DNA from: Actinomycetes bacterium
GTDB lineage: Bacteria; Actinomycetota; Acidimicrobiia; Spongiisociales; UBA5794
Length of the DNA stretch: 14,436 nucleotides
Direction: 5' to 3'
Assembly: GCA_024640745.1 (NCBI GenBank)
Contig: JAHEEL010000035.1
Coordinates: forward strand, 1-14,436
Part shown: in pieces, positions 7,002 to 12,271 of the stretch
Numbering within the stretch: the stretch's first letter is position 1
Layout: every line of letters begins with the position of its first letter
The notes under the pieces: model-generated
Database searches by the model: none
What the model was told of the DNA's origin: nothing
Seen by the model: only the letters and a program-made list of their open reading frames with translations
Position numbers and translations under genes: made by a program

Positions 7002-7073
7002 GCAAGGACCGGAGGGAGACACGAGAGACGAGACCGCCTGCCGGGGTCTCGTCTCTCGTGTCTTCGGTCTTGC
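7002..7073 (+). terminator. Long hairpin, probable terminator of the PLP/carbamate kinase operon
   Basis: An 18-bp perfect inverted repeat (7018-7035 with 7045-7062) closes a 9-nt GC-rich loop. The stem can be lengthened outward with small mismatches to pair GCAAGGACC (7002-7010) with GGTCTTGC (7066-7073). It begins 13 bp after the stop at 6989. No T-run follows, which is common for actinobacterial terminators. It could equally be a dispersed palindromic repeat or an RNA-stability stem. Confidence 0.6.
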
Positions 7074-7109
7074 TGGTGGCCGGCAGCTACCGGCTCTTCT
7101 ACGTGTTCG

Positions 7110-7138
7110 TTTCCAAAACCGCGATCTTGTGCCAGAAT
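7110..7138 (+). promoter_or_regulatory. Possible sigma-70-type promoter before the small ORF/RNA element
   Basis: TTTCCA (7110-7115) and CAGAAT (7133-7138) are 17 nt apart, each matching four of six consensus bases. A start near 7145 would put the transcript's 5' end just before the SD-like segment at 7151. The segment is less GC-rich than its surroundings. The match is modest, and the boxes were found by eye. Confidence 0.35.
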
Positions 7139-7150
7139 CCTCAGTACCAG

Positions 7151-7166
7151 AGAAGGGAGGTGGTCC
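7151..7166 (+). promoter_or_regulatory. Hyper-extended Shine-Dalgarno of the 14-aa ORF
   Basis: AGAAGGGAGGTGGTCC can pair along all 16 nt with the standard 16S rRNA 3' end (GGATCACCTCCTTTCT), with only two G-U wobbles. Core GGAGG (7156-7160) is 9 nt before the TTG start at 7170, which is ideal spacing. Confidence 0.6.
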
Positions 7167-7169
7167 AAC

Positions 7170-7214
7170 TTGACTGAATGTTTGTACGGGACCCTGGAGG
7201 TGGCCGAGCGCTAA
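7170..7214 (+). CDS. 14-residue leader-peptide-like ORF with TTG start
   Basis: Fifteen codons, TTG to TAA, read as MTECLYGTLEVAER. The case for translation is the exceptionally long SD at 7151-7166 placed 9 nt upstream, not its length. The codons for Leu-Glu-Val-Ala (7194-7205) themselves contain another SD-like GGAGGTGG, which could slow ribosomes just before the stop, and the stop codon lies in the loop of a following stem. This arrangement resembles a leader peptide whose translation or stalling changes the fold of the downstream RNA. The peptide has no membrane segment and no run of a single amino acid that would suggest classical attenuation. I do not recognise it. A chance ORF within a structured RNA is the alternative. 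Confidence 0.5.
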   Translation: MTECLYGTLEVAER

Positions 7215-7369
7215 CGGCCGCACCGGAAGAAAGGAGTGGCTGTTCCTCTCTCGAGGAAGGTGGCGACTCCAACTCGGACCACCGATACCCGGAGACCCGT
7301 GGGTTGGTCCTCCCACGGCGGCGAGACCATCGCCGAAGTGTCTCCGGGTTTCACCTTGTTCGGAGGGCG

Positions 7370-8326
7370 ATGACCGGTCCGTACACGCTGGCAACCGACA
7401 GCACGGATGATCTCGAGGCGGTGGTTGCCGTCTCGCGAGCGGCCCGACCCGACGACACCAGTTCGGTGGCCGATCTGCGCGACTGGAATGCGACCCAGCA
7501 AGCCGCCAACCGTGTGTACGCTCGCTGGCTGGCCCGGGATTGCGATGCCGTCGTTGGATTCGCCTATGTCGGCCAATCTCCGTGGCTCGAGCCGTCCATG
7601 ATGATTGGGCGCACGATGGTTCATCCTGTCCACGAGGGTCGAGGCTACGGCAGGGGACTGCTCGAGCACGCCGAGCGCATGGCCCTCGATCACGGGATCG
7701 TCCACATCCTGGGGTGGGCCGAAGCACCCACCGAACGAACCGTGCAGTTCCTCGAGCGCGCCGGGTATCGCGAGATAGACCGCAACTGGGGGTCCACGCT
7801 CGAGGTCGGTCGGTGTGACCTCGACACGATGCGAAGAACGGTCGAGCGCATGGCCGCACACGGAGTGAGAGTCGTATCTGTTGCCGACCTCGCGAAAGAG
7901 CGATCGGAGTGGAGGCGCGACCTGCACCAGCTGTACGCGGAAGTCGATGGCGACGTACCGACGCGGTTCCCAACGGCACAGATCGGGTTCGAGGACTTCG
8001 AGGCGCTGAGCCTCGGTCGGCGGATGCTCCCCGATGGCTTCCTTGTTGCGATTGCAGGCGACGAGCTCGTGGGGCTCACGGAACCGCAGTCGGTCGACGG
8101 CAGTCCAGAGGTGATCGAGCAAGACCTGACCGGCGTACGATCCGGCTACCGGGGCAGAGGGATCGCCAAGGCGATCAAGGCCGCGTCGGTGCTGTGGGCG
8201 GCGGAGTCCGGATACACGACAATCCGCACCCAGAACGCCCAATCCAACTCCGCAATGCTGGCGGTGAACGACTGGCTCGGGTTTGAACGCGACCATGCCA
8301 CGATCGAGGTACTCAAGACCCTGTAG
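7370..8326 (+). CDS. Tandem GNAT-family N-acetyltransferase
   Basis: A 318-aa cytoplasmic acyl-CoA-dependent transferase made of two GNAT domains. The first has VHP-x-HEGRGYGRGLLEHAE (about residues 84-102), with the Q/R-x-x-G-x-G pyrophosphate loop as GRGYGRG. The second has GVRSGYRGRGIAKAIK (about 256-271), followed by IRTQNAQSN-x-AML and LGFER, the usual C-terminal GNAT strand-helix. Two-domain GNATs of this size include mycothiol synthase (MshD) and antibiotic acetyltransferases; I cannot say which applies. Start ATG 7370 is preferred, with GGAGGG only 2 nt upstream. The frame stays open back to 7178, but that extension is Arg/Gly-rich, has no domain and runs through the structured RNA, so it is rejected. 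It follows the candidate RNA leader directly and is followed 10 nt later by a small ORF. The acyl acceptor is unknown. Confidence 0.88.
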   Translation: MTGPYTLATDSTDDLEAVVAVSRAARPDDTSSVADLRDWNATQQAANRVYARWLARDCDAVVGFAYVGQSPWLEPSMMIGRTMVHPVHEGRGYGRGLLEHAERMALDHGIVHILGWAEAPTERTVQFLERAGYREIDRNWGSTLEVGRCDLDTMRRTVERMAAHGVRVVSVADLAKERSEWRRDLHQLYAEVDGDVPTRFPTAQIGFEDFEALSLGRRMLPDGFLVAIAGDELVGLTEPQSVDGSPEVIEQDLTGVRSGYRGRGIAKAIKAASVLWAAESGYTTIRTQNAQSNSAMLAVNDWLGFERDHATIEVLKTL

Positions 8327-8336
8327 GGTCGGCGCG
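8324..8336 (+). promoter_or_regulatory. Leaderless-type -10 element overlapping a stop codon
   Basis: TAGGGT (8324-8329) fits TANNNT and is 7 nt before ATG 8337. Its first three bases are the TAG stop of the acetyltransferase gene. No SD precedes the ATG, so a leaderless transcript is plausible. Confidence 0.4.
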
Positions 8337-8435
8337 ATGGAATGGCCGACCTACCCGGCGTACATCTGCCCCGATGAATGCCGTATGCCCGCAATCGTTT
8401 CCCTGGGCGGTGAATTGGTGGTGGAGAATGCATGA
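8337..8435 (+). CDS. Small ORF, 32 aa, cysteine-containing, coupled to the JAMM gene
   Basis: A 33-codon frame beginning MEWPTYPAYICPDECRMP and ending GGELVVENA. Evidence that it is expressed is contextual. It fills the gap between the acetyltransferase and JAMM genes, starts 7 nt after a TANNNT box, and overlaps the JAMM start by 8 nt (ATG 8428, stop TGA 8433-8435), an arrangement typical of translational coupling. It holds a C-x3-C pair, possibly a metal site. It shows no transmembrane segment or signal peptide. I do not recognise it. It could be an unrelated chance frame, since the neighbouring frame from 8374 also lacks stops. Confidence 0.4.
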   Translation: MEWPTYPAYICPDECRMPAIVSLGGELVVENA

Positions 8436-9030
8436 TCTGGCGACGGTTCGCGTCTATGCGACACGATCGGATGCTGAAATCGTTCGTGCCCGCCTCGTCT
8501 CCGATGGGATCGAGGCTCTCGTCATCGCCGATGACGAAGGCGGTCTCAACCCGGGCTTCTACTCGCACTACGGGGTTCGGGTCGTGGTGGGCGCGACCGA
8601 CCTCCCCCGAGCTCGCACGGCCCTCGGACTCGAAGCGATGATCGTCGAGGGCACCGTGATCACCGAGATGATCGAACACGCCCGCCGCTGGGCGCCAAAT
8701 GAGGCATGCGGCCTCGTGGCGGCACGAAACGGCATCGTCGTGCGCGCCTACACACTCCCCAACGCCGATCCCGGGCCCGATCGTTTCACGCTCGATCCGG
8801 CCGAGCAGTTCAGAGCAATCCAGGACGCCGAGGCGCGCGGCTGGGCGATCGTCGGTCTCTTCCACTCGCACCCGGCAGGTGAGCCGATTCCGTCGCGCGG
8901 CGATCTGGAGGGGGGCGGTGATCCTGCGTGGGTGAACTTCATCGTCGGTGTCGAGGCGGGCGCGATCGCGGTCCGCGCCTACCACTATGAGGACGGCGTA
9001 GCGACGGCGACCGAGATCGAGCGGCGTTAG
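8428..9030 (+). CDS. DUF2007-like domain fused to a JAMM/Mov34 metalloprotease domain
   Basis: A 200-aa protein with two parts. Residues 4-67 (VRVYATRSDAEIVRARLVSDGIEA... through DLPRARTAL) resemble DUF2007, a small putative signal-transducing domain. Residues 75-195 are a JAMM (M67) peptidase: Glu92 in NEACGLV, then HSHPAGEPIPSRGD (146-159), which satisfies H-x-H-x10-D with His146, His148 and Asp159 as the zinc site. Bacterial JAMM proteins include Mec, which removes the C-terminal cysteine adduct from the sulfur carrier CysO in mycobacteria. No CysO-like gene or cysM is present in the window. The start is ATG 8428, chosen because the domain begins there and because it overlaps the small ORF; an upstream ATG at 8374 adds 18 unstructured residues. 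It is followed 9 nt later by a membrane protein. Substrate unknown; a peptidase on an isopeptide or small modifier is inferred from the family. Confidence 0.85.
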   Translation: MHDLATVRVYATRSDAEIVRARLVSDGIEALVIADDEGGLNPGFYSHYGVRVVVGATDLPRARTALGLEAMIVEGTVITEMIEHARRWAPNEACGLVAARNGIVVRAYTLPNADPGPDRFTLDPAEQFRAIQDAEARGWAIVGLFHSHPAGEPIPSRGDLEGGGDPAWVNFIVGVEAGAIAVRAYHYEDGVATATEIERR

Positions 9031-9039
9031 TCTCGCCCG
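9028..9039 (+). promoter_or_regulatory. Leaderless-type -10 element overlapping the JAMM stop codon
   Basis: TAGTCT (9028-9033) fits TANNNT and lies 6 nt before ATG 9040; its TAG is the JAMM gene's stop. There is no SD before the ATG. Confidence 0.35.
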
Positions 9040-9300
9040 ATGTCGTCGGACGACCACAACCCTGCGGCCTATCGCCAGTTGTTCGCCGTCATCGGCGCGG
9101 CGCTGCAGGCTACGGCGCTGATCTTCATCCTTGCGTCACTCCTTGTTGCACCGTGGTGGGCCGTGGTGACCCTCGCTCTGATCTGGCTGGGATCGACGGT
9201 CTGGTCGTGGCGCTCATTCGGGGAACGACCCTGGGCGCCGCTGATTGCCGGCACGCTGGTCGCCGTGTGCTGGATCGCCGTGCTGACGGTTTCGGCATGA
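9040..9300 (+). CDS. Small three-helix membrane protein, function unknown
   Basis: An 86-aa protein with three predicted membrane spans by hydrophobicity: about residues 14-36 (LFAVIGAALQ... to LLV), 38-56 (PWWAVVTLALIWLGSTVWS) and 65-85 (APLIAGTLVAVCWIAVLTVS), after a short polar N-terminus. It is tryptophan-rich and has no signal peptide or catalytic motif. The start ATG 9040 lies 6 nt from a TANNNT box and has no SD. Its stop overlaps the following MBL gene as ATGA (9297-9300), so the two are probably co-translated. I do not recognise a family; it may be an accessory membrane protein of the JAMM/MBL group. Confidence 0.75.
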   Translation: MSSDDHNPAAYRQLFAVIGAALQATALIFILASLLVAPWWAVVTLALIWLGSTVWSWRSFGERPWAPLIAGTLVAVCWIAVLTVSA

Positions 9301-10061
9301 CCTCGCTCACGATTCTCGGATCGGCCGGCGGGGCGCCGACTCGCACCAACCCCGCGTCGGGCTATCTCGTGCAGAGTGGGTCGTCGTCGTACTGGCTCGA
9401 CGCCGGAACCGGAACGTTCATGCAGCTGGCTCGACACGTCGATCCGGGACTCCTGACGGCCGCGGTGCTCAGCCACATTCACGTGGACCACTCCAGCGAC
9501 CTCTACGGCCTCTACGGCTATCTCGCGTTCGGCCCGTCGGGCATCGTCCCGGTTCCGGTGCTGGTGCCGACCGGCGCCGCCGAGCATCTCGCGTCGTTTG
9601 CGCGCGCCGGTGACGAGCACGTGTTTCACTCCGTCCTCGACCTCGCCGAAGTAACGCCCGGGTCGTCGGTGAGCATCGGCGACGCCACGATGAGGTTCGG
9701 GAATGCCGTGCACCCGGTTCCCGCCGTCGTGACTCGGATCGACACACCGGACGGGTCGATTGCCTACTCGGGCGATACGGGGCCTGGCTCCGATCTCGCA
9801 CAGGTTGCGGCCGACGTCGACCTCCTCCTCTGCGAGGCGACCATCGCCGGTGTGCGGGAGGACCACACCTACCCGTACCATCTCACGGCTGCAGAAGCGG
9901 GCCGGATCGCGTCGGAAGCCGGCGTGTTGATACTGGTGATCACGCACTTGGCCTACGGCGTCGACCCTGACAGGGCCGTCTCCGAGGCTGCCGCCGAGTT
10001 CGACGGCGAGATCCGCCTCGCTGCGCCGGGAACCACATTCACCATCGGGGAGACCACATGA
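9297..10061 (+). CDS. MBL-fold phosphodiesterase, Rv1339-like
   Basis: A 254-aa metallo-beta-lactamase-fold hydrolase. SHIHVDH (59-65) gives His60, His62, Asp64 and His65; VHPVPA (His139), YSGDTGPGSD (Asp160), CEAT (179-182), HLTAAEAGRIA (195-205) and ITHL (His217) complete the RNase Z/phosphodiesterase-type dinuclear metal site. The N-terminus (LTILGSAGGAPT-x-TNPASGYLV) is typical of this branch. The start is ATG 9297 in an ATGA overlap with the membrane gene; the end overlaps rph by ATGA. In Mycobacterium tuberculosis the gene before rphA and the rdgB homologue is Rv1339, reported as an atypical class II cAMP phosphodiesterase, and this gene holds the same place. Activity on cAMP here is inferred from that synteny; RNA 3'-processing is the alternative. 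Confidence 0.88.
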   Translation: MTSLTILGSAGGAPTRTNPASGYLVQSGSSSYWLDAGTGTFMQLARHVDPGLLTAAVLSHIHVDHSSDLYGLYGYLAFGPSGIVPVPVLVPTGAAEHLASFARAGDEHVFHSVLDLAEVTPGSSVSIGDATMRFGNAVHPVPAVVTRIDTPDGSIAYSGDTGPGSDLAQVAADVDLLLCEATIAGVREDHTYPYHLTAAEAGRIASEAGVLILVITHLAYGVDPDRAVSEAAAEFDGEIRLAAPGTTFTIGETT

Positions 10062-10759
10062 GAACGGATCGAGCATCCGACGAACTGCGACCCGTGCGGA
10101 TCACGCGCGGGTACACCGAGATGACGCCGGGTTCGGTGCTCTTCGAGATGGGGCGCACGCGCGTATTGTGCACCGCCGCTTTCGAGGAAGACGTCCCTCG
10201 CTGGATGCGGGACTCGGGGGAGGGGTGGGTCACCGCCGAATACTCGATGCTCCCCGGATCGAGTCCCCAGCGCGTGCGCCGGAGCGCGATCGAAGGCGGG
10301 CGCACGAAGGAGATCCAGCGGCTCATCGGCCGTTCGCTCCGTGCAGTCGTCAACATGAAGGGGATGGGGCCGTTGACGGTTCGCGTCGACTGCGACGTCC
10401 TCCAGGCCGACGGCGGCACGCGAACCGCGTCGATCTCCGGAGCGTGGATCGCTCTCGCCGACGCCTTCGACACCCGAATCGCCGAGGGCAAGCTCGAAGC
10501 AACACCGTTGACCGACCACATCGCCGCCGTCTCGGTTGGCATGGTCGACGAAGACGCGCTCCTCGACCTCGAGTACACCGAGGACTTCGCCGCCGACGTC
10601 GATGCCAACGTGGTGATGACGGGTTCGGGGAAGATCGTCGAAGTACAGGGCACCGCTGAAGGGGTGCCGTTCGATCGAGACCAACTCGACCGGATGCTCG
10701 ATTTGGCGGCGAAGGGCATCTCGGAACTCGTTGCCGATCAACGCGCTGCGAGGAGGTGA
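10058..10759 (+). CDS. rph: Ribonuclease PH
   Basis: A phosphorolytic 3'-to-5' exoribonuclease that trims tRNA 3' ends, forming a ring of six subunits in the cytoplasm. The 233-aa length is close to the family's usual 240. Typical segments are visible: an R-x-D-R-x-DELRPV start, GSVLFEMGRTRVLCTA, VPRWM, GWVTAEYSMLPGSS-x-QR-x-R, GGRTKEIQRLIGRSLRAVV, LTVRVDCDVLQADGGTRTASI-x-GAW-x-AL, and VDANVVMTGSGKIVEVQGTAEGVPF. The phosphate-binding arginine region (GGTRTAS) is intact. The start ATG 10058 overlaps the MBL gene by 4 nt (ATGA), and the stop overlaps the rdgB start (TGATG at 10757-10761). This forms the MBL-rph-rdgB block known from actinobacteria. Confidence 0.97.
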   Translation: MRTDRASDELRPVRITRGYTEMTPGSVLFEMGRTRVLCTAAFEEDVPRWMRDSGEGWVTAEYSMLPGSSPQRVRRSAIEGGRTKEIQRLIGRSLRAVVNMKGMGPLTVRVDCDVLQADGGTRTASISGAWIALADAFDTRIAEGKLEATPLTDHIAAVSVGMVDEDALLDLEYTEDFAADVDANVVMTGSGKIVEVQGTAEGVPFDRDQLDRMLDLAAKGISELVADQRAARR

Positions 10760-11343
10760 TGGGACATCCTCGCCGCGTTGTCGTCGCGTCGAAGAACCCG
10801 CACAAGATCGCCGAGGTGGAAGCTGTACTCGAGCGGATGGACCCACCCTGGGAGATCGTTCGCGGGCTCGAGTGGCCCGATGTCGACGAAACCGAGTCGA
10901 CGCTCGAGGGCAACGCGCTGTTGAAAGCGCTCGCGGTAGCCGAGGCGACCGGGCTGCCTGCACTCGCCGACGACACCGGGCTGGAGGTTGACGCGCTCGA
11001 CGGGCGTCCAGGCGTGCACAGCGCCCGATATGCAGGCCCGGACGCGACCTACGAGGAGAACGTCGATCGCCTGCTCGCCGAGCTCGACGGCGTCGCGCAG
11101 CGGTCCGCTCACTTCCGAACGGTGATCGCTCTTGTCGTACCGGGAGCCGAGCCCGTCGTCGTCGAAGGGAGGCTCGACGGGTCCATCACCACCGAGCGCA
11201 GGGGCGACCGCGGCTTCGGGTACGACCCGGTGTTCGCCGTCAGCGATCGCACTTATGCGGAGATGTCCGATGACGAGAAGAACGATATCTCGCACCGAGC
11301 TCGGGCGTTGCGAGCCCTGGCATCGGTCCTCGAGAGAACCTAG
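10759..11343 (+). CDS. rdgB: dITP/XTP pyrophosphatase (RdgB/HAM1 family)
   Basis: Hydrolyses non-canonical purine nucleoside triphosphates (dITP, XTP) to monophosphates, cleaning the nucleotide pool. It is 194 aa. Signatures are VVVASKNPHKIAEVE (8-22), EGNALLKALAVAEATGLPALADDTGLEVDAL (metal and base pocket), GRPGVHSARYAG, RRGDRGFGYDPVF, and TYAEMSDDEKNDISHRARAL. The start is ATG 10759, overlapping the rph stop by one base, with AGGAGG 2 nt before it. The adjacent GTG 10756 gives an extra residue and is less likely. At its 3' end the TAG stop shares a CTAG with the stop of the oppositely oriented XRE regulator gene, so the two genes converge with no intergenic space. Confidence 0.96.
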   Translation: MGHPRRVVVASKNPHKIAEVEAVLERMDPPWEIVRGLEWPDVDETESTLEGNALLKALAVAEATGLPALADDTGLEVDALDGRPGVHSARYAGPDATYEENVDRLLAELDGVAQRSAHFRTVIALVVPGAEPVVVEGRLDGSITTERRGDRGFGYDPVFAVSDRTYAEMSDDEKNDISHRARALRALASVLERT

Positions 11344-11564
11344 GTGACTTGCCGTCGCTCCGGCTCTTCGACGAGATCGAAGATGTCTTCGATCGGCCGA
11401 TCGAAGACGCGAGCGATGCGAAACGCCAGGCTGAGGGAGGGCACATAGCGTTCCTTCTCGAGCACGATGATCGTCTGGCGCGTGCACCCGACTCGGGTCG
11501 CCAGCTCCTGCTGGGTCATCTCGCCGTGCTCGAACCGGAGGCGGCGGATCGTGTTGGCGATCAT
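11340..11564 (-). CDS. Small XRE-family helix-turn-helix regulator
   Basis: A 74-aa DNA-binding protein consisting of little more than an HTH: MIANTIRRLRFEHGEMTQQELATRV, GCTRQTIIVLEKERYVPSLSLAFRIARVF, then DRPIEDIFDLVEE. This is the pattern of compact regulators (YozG-like) that sit beside small membrane proteins. The start ATG 11564 fits the family N-terminus, with AAGG just upstream. ATG 11576, adding MPKA, overlaps the upstream membrane-protein gene by 8 nt and is an alternative. Co-transcribed with the membrane protein and probably autoregulatory through the dyads at 12137-12173 (inference). Its stop shares CTAG with rdgB. Confidence 0.88.
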   Translation of the reverse strand: MIANTIRRLRFEHGEMTQQELATRVGCTRQTIIVLEKERYVPSLSLAFRIARVFDRPIEDIFDLVEEPERRQVT

Positions 11565-11568
11565 CGCC

Positions 11569-12120
11569 TTAGGCATCGACGGCAATCCCGCGTCGATACC
11601 CGAGAACAACACCGACCGATCGACCGAACGCTCCGACGATGAGCGTGCTCCAGAACACGAGCTGGACGTAGCCGAGGGGAACGGCGCCGTCTTCGGTGAA
11701 TGCTTCGGTGAGTGAGATCGTCCAGACGACGAGCGAAAGCAGCACCCCCATCGATTCGACGCTGAGCGATCGGGCGAGGACCGCCCGATCTCGCTCGTCG
11801 ATGACAACGCCACCGAAGCGCCGCTTGGTCGCATACCAGGCGGCGAACCACGCCGTGATCCCCGTCATCAGCAGCAACCAGAAGACCAGGCGGTAGGGCG
11901 AATCGTCGAAGAACCCTTCTGCGCCGCCGAGTGCTACCAGCACGGCGAGGCTGAGCCCGAGCGCGGCCGCGATTCCGAGGCCGATCCATCCGAGTCGCTC
12001 GAGCGGTGTGGCGGGCAATTTGCCGAGGTCCGGATCCGGGCGGCTTCTTGCCAGCGTCCGCGCCGTTGCCCCGATGAACAGGACGGCGATCAGACTTGCG
12101 ATGATGATCCATGCGGCCAT
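11569..12120 (-). CDS. Multi-pass membrane protein paired with XRE regulator
   Basis: A 183-aa integral membrane protein with about five hydrophobic helices: residues 3-20, 43-65, 77-97, 122-140 and 150-172. Between helices 3 and 4 is a cytoplasmic-looking segment (TKRRFGGVVIDERDRAVLARS) whose DERDR motif is typical of small membrane proteins (DUF2178-like) encoded beside XRE regulators. The start ATG 12120 is secure: AGGAGG lies 8 nt upstream, and a sigma-70-like promoter lies 35 bp further up. A longer reading frame exists to 12408 but its extra part is compositionally unlike a protein and crosses the promoter. Its last bases nearly touch the regulator's start. Function unknown; pairs of this kind are often stress- or envelope-related, but nothing here shows it. 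Confidence 0.85.
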   Translation of the reverse strand: MAAWIIIASLIAVLFIGATARTLARSRPDPDLGKLPATPLERLGWIGLGIAAALGLSLAVLVALGGAEGFFDDSPYRLVFWLLLMTGITAWFAAWYATKRRFGGVVIDERDRAVLARSLSVESMGVLLSLVVWTISLTEAFTEDGAVPLGYVQLVFWSTLIVGAFGRSVGVVLGYRRGIAVDA

Positions 12121-12136
12121 GGGCGTTGCCTCCTGC

Positions 12137-12183
12137 GTAAGAAACAGCATACATAGTGTATAATAAATCTTACCAATAGTCAA
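12137..12183 (-). promoter_or_regulatory. Promoter of the membrane protein/XRE operon with concentric dyads
   Basis: On the minus strand TTGACT (12183-12178) and TACACT (12160-12155) are 17 nt apart. ATACA-TAG-TGTAT (12149-12161) is a perfect inverted repeat over the -10, and GTAAGA (12137-12142) with TCTTAC (12168-12173) forms an outer repeat with exactly the same centre, base 12155. The block is an AT-rich island in GC-rich DNA. The inner dyad is a good candidate operator for the neighbouring XRE protein (inference). Confidence 0.65.
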
Positions 12184-12258
12184 GCGGCGCAGATGACCGT
12201 ATCGGGTGCTCTCCCGGCACAACCGCTGGCGGCTTCGCCCGACCGCAGCGGCTCGGGC

Positions 12259-12271
12259 TAACCTCCCCGGC
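12259..12271 (+). promoter_or_regulatory. Leaderless-type -10 element for the cyclase-like sensor gene
   Basis: TAACCT (12259-12264) fits TANNNT and is 7 nt before GTG 12272; there is no SD before the GTG and no clear -35. Confidence 0.5.

Larger units (their letters stand above)
7145..7350 (+). ncRNA. Candidate structured RNA / 5' leader with small ORF, three-way junction and possible pseudoknot
   Basis: Read by eye as successive helices. A stem wraps the stop codon of the small ORF (7199-7206 with 7215-7224, a 2-nt bulge). Hairpin two pairs GGAGT (7233-7237) with ACTCC (7266-7270) and TTCCTC (7243-7248) with GAGGAA (7253-7258). A 10-bp perfect closing helix (7287-7296 with 7340-7349) encloses two perfect hairpins: 7297-7303/7312-7318 (7 bp) and 7319-7324/7330-7335 (6 bp). 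GGACCA (7276-7281) is complementary to TGGTCC in the first inner loop (7305-7310), a possible 6-bp pseudoknot. The same GGACCACC (7276-7283) is also complementary to GGTGGTCC (7159-7166) in the small ORF's SD. Three segments resemble the SD (7155-7166, 7196-7203, 7228-7236). It ends 12 nt before the RBS of the acetyltransferase gene and may be its leader, or a separate RNA. I do not recognise a known family. Confidence 0.55.

Noticed and set aside
7018..7062. CRISPR or insertion-sequence end at the long inverted repeat
   Set aside because: There is only one repeat pair with a 9-nt loop, no spacer array and no transposase gene; a terminator or dispersed palindrome is simpler.
7145..7350. tRNA, tmRNA or RNase P RNA in the intergenic element
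   Set aside because: There is no cloverleaf with a CCA end and no tag ORF of the ALAA type, and I do not see the conserved RNase P core; the helices do not match these RNAs.
7178..7369. 64-residue N-terminal extension of the acetyltransferase
   Set aside because: In frame but Arg/Gly-rich, without a domain, with no SD before 7178, and coincident with helices and the small ORF; ATG 7370 has an RBS and begins the GNAT domain.
5328..7979. 883-codon open frame on the minus strand
   Set aside because: It runs antisense to two PLP enzymes, the hairpin and the acetyltransferase gene; its translation is Arg/Pro/His-rich without domains. High GC creates long antisense frames.
12223..12251. CCGCTG...CAGCGG inverted repeat upstream of the cyclase-like gene
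   Set aside because: Only 6 bp with a long GC-rich interval; expected by chance at this composition and not clearly placed relative to the -10 box.
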